Assembly: GCF_001039355.2 (NCBI RefSeq)
Contig: NW_019774591.1
Location: 385,723 to 449,722, forward strand
Source of the DNA: Lingula anatina
Taxonomy: Eukaryota; Brachiopoda; Lingulata; Lingulida; Lingulidae
Length of the DNA: 64,000 nt
Direction of reading: 5' to 3'
Shown piece after piece: positions 60,331 to 64,000 of the stretch. The position numbers were made by a program, and so were the translations under genes. The first letter of the stretch is position 1. Every line of letters begins with the position of its first letter. Below the pieces are notes generated by a model. The model ran no database searches, was not told the DNA's origin, and saw nothing but the letters and a program-made list of their open reading frames with translations.

Positions 60331-61934
60331 ATGTATTATGCATTAACTAAGGAGCCACCAGGGTCTTGACATGATGGTCAATTTTATCATTAAAAGATAA
60401 TAGTAAAGAAAGTACAGATTATCTGTCCTTTAATGCTTCCTATAAGGAAAGTTTGAGTCTCTTGGATTGATAGATTTGATGACTTTAAGTGTAAACTGAT
60501 ATAGATCAGAGCAGTGTACTTTTAGGTAGATAAGATAGTTATTTTTGCAAAAGAAGTGAAAGGAAATGTCAGAAAGAAAGAAAAACAGTTCAGATGTAAC
60601 TTTTTTTTTGAAGTTGCAGTTTATTACTTGGAAGCAAAAGTGGGATGTAATTTTTTTTTGTTAAACATGCTAGAAAAAACGAGCAGAAATTTATACTAAA
60701 AATTGTCTTTAAAAACTGTTTATGAATGCCTAGATATATCTCCATTGATTACTCATATTGGTTATATGAGATTTAAAGACTGATTGTTTAAAAGGACACA
60801 CATTCACGATAGGCACAAAATTGGACTTGACTCAGTTTAAAAATAAATGGTCGGTCACAGAGACAGGACAACAGCTTATCTTCCCAATTTAAATGCGACC
60901 TTGTGACAAGGCTTAACCAAACATGACAAAAACAAGTAAAATCATCCCTATCCGTTGTCATAAGTGATTCTAACCCCTGGCGTGCTGATCTTGTTCCAAC
61001 GCCTCCTTTGACCCTTGGGGTCAGCATTTATTGTCACCCCTTGTCATTCAGGTATGTGACCCCCTAACATCAGCAGTTTGTAACTGTTGCTGTGTTCACT
61101 GTGGCAGAACTTTTGCTTTGACCAATCATGTAAGTTCTTCATCTGAATGAAATATCAAAGTAATTTTGATGAAAAAAAAATAAAAAGGTGGAAATGCTTA
61201 TTATTTTATCTGGCTATGAAAACTTTACATGTTAGCTCAGACTTAGAGTTGACAACAATTTGCTGCAGAATTTTCAAACAGGTGATTGGACGGCCAAGGG
61301 TCAAAGATCAAAAATAAATTTCAGTGATATTTCTGCTGTGAATTCAAAGAATAATTGCAATTAAAATATGTCCAAATATTGAAAAAAGTTAACAAAAAGG
61401 TTTCAAGAAGTGTTTCTGAGGAAATAAAAAGACTGAGGATGCAGTAAAAGAAACAAACAAATGTAATTTTCCTGAGTATATGTGACATCTCTTCCTCTCG
61501 GATCCCCAACTGAATAAAGTAGACAGTCAGGCATTTCATAATAGTTATTCCAAGGAGACATGAAACTTAAACAATGGACGTCTTGTATGGCTCTACTTTC
61601 TTTTGAAACACAATTTTCTTTGAACGCTGCTGAAGGTCCGTAATGGTTTCCGCATATCTGTCATAAGTCGGCACGGCAACGCTTGGGTCTGACAGTAATA
61701 GTCATGTTAACGATCTAGCAAGTTACTAGTTGGAGATGAAAGTGCAAACATTTTTCGAGATTTTTTTCAACTTCAGTTTGGTCAGAACTTAAAAGATATG
61801 GTATAAAGGAAACAACTTGAATGTTATTTCTTAATGAATTGAGTACATTGGCCACATAAATAATAACATCAAATATAAAATACATATTCTTTGCACATAA
61901 CTCAGCATTCCTAATTTTTTAGGCTCTATTTAAT
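60331..61934 (+). other. Intron 2, unremarkable stretch
   Basis: AT-rich unique sequence; no exon, RNA gene or repeat that I can support. Confidence 0.45.
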
Positions 61935-62010
61935 ACATAATTAAAAACGCAAAAGACGGTGTATCTACTGTTTGGCAAACGATTTGGCAGTCAAAGATAA
62001 TTAATTGTTT
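61935..62010. repeat. Dispersed repeat, copy 2 (partner at 58713-58816)
   Basis: Matches the 58.7-kb copy across roughly 70 bp, including TGTTTGGCAAACGATTTGGCA, and then diverges before the GTGTGAACACACCC tip. It could be a decayed transposon pair or a duplicated regulatory element. Confidence 0.55.
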
Positions 62011-62368
62011 TATGCAGTTTAAGCACAGAAATATAGAGGGGGGGGGTTTAAAGTTCGATCACTACATCTTTGGAAACAAAACTTTGTGTTCTGTAAAGAA
62101 GTCCCATCCCTGTCAGGCCTCTTTCATGTTTCAAAAGAGCTGGCTGTGTGTGGTTTTGGGCCAACAGTGATGGGCGCTGTTAGAGCCAATTATTTGCAAC
62201 ACTGCAGTAAGAGGTATCGACTCAGCATGTTTGTGTGAGAAATTATAATCTGTGACATTTTGTGAATATTTGTGACATCAGACAGTTGTAATTATTCCTT
62301 TGATTTTTATGAGGAAATGGAGGTTAAGATATCAAGGTTGGCATTGATGAGATAGAGTGAGAGAATAC

Positions 62369-62369
<1 letters not shown>

Positions 62370-62416
<47 letters not shown>
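62370..62416. repeat. Compound (GT)n(GA)n microsatellite
   Basis: About nine GT units run directly into about 15 GA units, with a further G run at 62431-62438. Confidence 0.92.
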
Positions 62417-62419
<3 letters not shown>

Positions 62420-62599
62420 GGTAGGGAGATGGGGGGGGGAGGGACAAAGAGAGAGATGCACAGACAAAAAAAATGTAAAGAAATTGGGGAAAAAATGAAA
62501 CGGTCTGACTTAGCCTGTTGTATTTAGACTCCAACAAGTGGCTGACTGGCGGCAAAGTTCACCTTCCCACACTCAGAATGGTCTGGTAGATAAATGATG

Positions 62600-63960
62600 T
62601 TAACATCTAAACTCAACACTGTGGAAATAATTTAAATGCACTATCTGGCAAGAATGAAGCTGCTGCCAAAAAATTCCATGCAGAAATTTCAGCAGTTAGG
62701 AGGATAGTTACAAAAAATGGAGAGAAATGGAAGGATACCAAAGTGCAGGTTGTTTTCAGGCAGAGTTTGCAATTTATCGTCTTATAACATAGTTCTTAAT
62801 CAAAATGATTTAAGTGTATGTTTCTTGTGTATTTATCTTCATGAACAAAATTTGTAACCAGTTTTCCAAAATAATGGCTGCATAGATATTGTTTGAAGCA
62901 CTGATGACAGTTATTGAAAAAACTTAATAAGTACCCAAATTTCTCACATCAAGTTAAATGAAGCATTTGGAAAAAAAAACTCAGTGGCAGCAAAGCAGAA
63001 ATCTTTCAATGTCTTACACATCAGACATTCCAGGGGAATATGGGGCGCCTCCCATCAAATTTCAAACTGTCTCTCAGACAGTTTTTCTGTCATGCAAACT
63101 TATACAGAACTAAGATCAGTTTGCATCATCTGGTGATAAACATTAGCATGCGAGAAGCACTGTGTTGGCGCTGGCACGTCTTCTCTGATTGGCAAACTCA
63201 GTCCACCAGAAAGGGGACCGTCTTACTGCATTGCTTCTCTGTTTTTAGATTTTGAAAGTTTTGATCTTCAGCATGCCAGGATAGGATGACAAAGATGAAA
63301 ATCAGACCATGTGTTATAAATATTTAGGAAGTAGGAATGCTTTATGTTAAATGATTTTTTATTTTTTCTTCTGAAGGGATTGGCATATCTTAATATAAAG
63401 CAATGAATTTTATAACTGGCCTTCAATTTTTCTAAAGCTGTCTTTATGTCACTAAAAAATTCTCAAAAATTATCCCTATCTCTGTTGTCACTTCTCATAG
63501 CATTACCCTTATGCTAAAACCATGGGTTGCATATTTGACTATTTAATCACCCTCACAGGAATTGTTTTAGTTTTTAATGTGTGGTTTTTGCCATTTTGGG
63601 CAGGTCCCCCAAAACTCCCATCATTTGATACTCGGAGTTGGTCTGGAAATGATGAATTTGGAAGAGATAATGTGAATGAAGGTTAATTGATAAAATAAGA
63701 AACAGGTCTAAAATTTGCCCCTGGGATGTGCTCTTGGAAGGACGGGTCACTGACGCAGACGGAAACAGACGGAGATGAAATCTCCGAAATCTCTGACATC
63801 CTAGGATAGAATAACGCTGTCGCCGTGTCAGTGTATGCATTTCCATGATCGTGGGCTGAACGTTTCCTGCTGACAAGGGCAAAGTTGAATGTCATTAAAA
63901 CTGTAGAGCATGTGTGTTTTTGTGACACATTAGGATATGATTTAACCATACTGAATAACT
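62600..63960 (+). other. Intron 2, last part of window
   Basis: AT-rich unique sequence with short unrecognised open frames on both strands near 63040-63255 and 63574-63949. None shows PR-domain or zinc-finger (C2H2) signatures, so I leave them uncalled. Confidence 0.45.
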
Positions 63961-63965
63961 TTACT

Positions 63966-63967
<2 letters not shown>

Positions 63968-64000
<33 letters not shown>
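63968..64000. repeat. (GA)n microsatellite, cut by the window end
   Basis: At least 16 GA units reaching the last base. Confidence 0.93.

Noticed and set aside
8450-62438. Excess of G homopolymers on the + strand as a transcription-linked strand asymmetry
   Set aside because: G runs also predominate upstream of the gene (near 2806 and 8450), so the bias does not start at the promoter, and the sample is small.
45443-64000. Exon 3 of the Prdm3/16 gene
   Set aside because: No frame in this interval carries the expected PR-domain continuation (KFC-DAS or WLKYIR-type motifs) or C2H2 fingers, so it must lie beyond the window.

Overview
The window is nuclear DNA from a multicellular animal, most likely a marine invertebrate. 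It is AT-rich and full of microsatellites, homopolymers and small foldback elements. It has no operons, CRISPR arrays or dense coding; the only protein-coding gene I can identify is carried on two short exons far apart. Phylum and species cannot be fixed from what I can see.

The gene is the 5' end of a Prdm3/Prdm16-type PR-domain zinc-finger regulator (MECOM/EVI1 and PRDM16 of vertebrates, hamlet of flies) on the + strand. Exon 1 (9699-9735) begins MRSKGKARKLTQ, the diagnostic N-terminus of PRDM3/PRDM16, which resembles the histone H3 tail and in the mammalian proteins binds RBBP4/NuRD. Exon 2 (45096-45442) encodes an acidic, His-rich linker and the first third of the PR domain, ending at W-E exactly where vertebrate exon 2 ends, in phase 0. 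Intron 1 is phase 1 and about 35 kb as assembled. Intron 2 runs off the window; the rest of the PR domain and the zinc fingers lie downstream of 64000.

Layout: 1-9500 is upstream DNA crowded with foldback, MITE-like and tandemly duplicated sequence. About 9540-9698 is a CpG-enriched probable promoter with a palindromic NRF1-type site. 9736-45095 is intron 1, poor in recognisable transposons. It holds a candidate cassette exon, a candidate alternative first exon, two strong hairpins, one small MITE and possible cis-regulatory blocks. 45443-64000 is intron 2, mostly simple repeats plus several motif-rich, enhancer-like blocks.

Three single-N joins (2436, 13466, 15745) sit between near-identical sequences and look like unmerged contig overlaps or stacked haplotypes, so intron 1 is probably inflated by about 4 kb. 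The divergent third copy at 15746-17918 works as a natural allele comparison: two blocks are almost invariant and the stretch between them is clearly diverged. One invariant block contains the candidate cassette exon.
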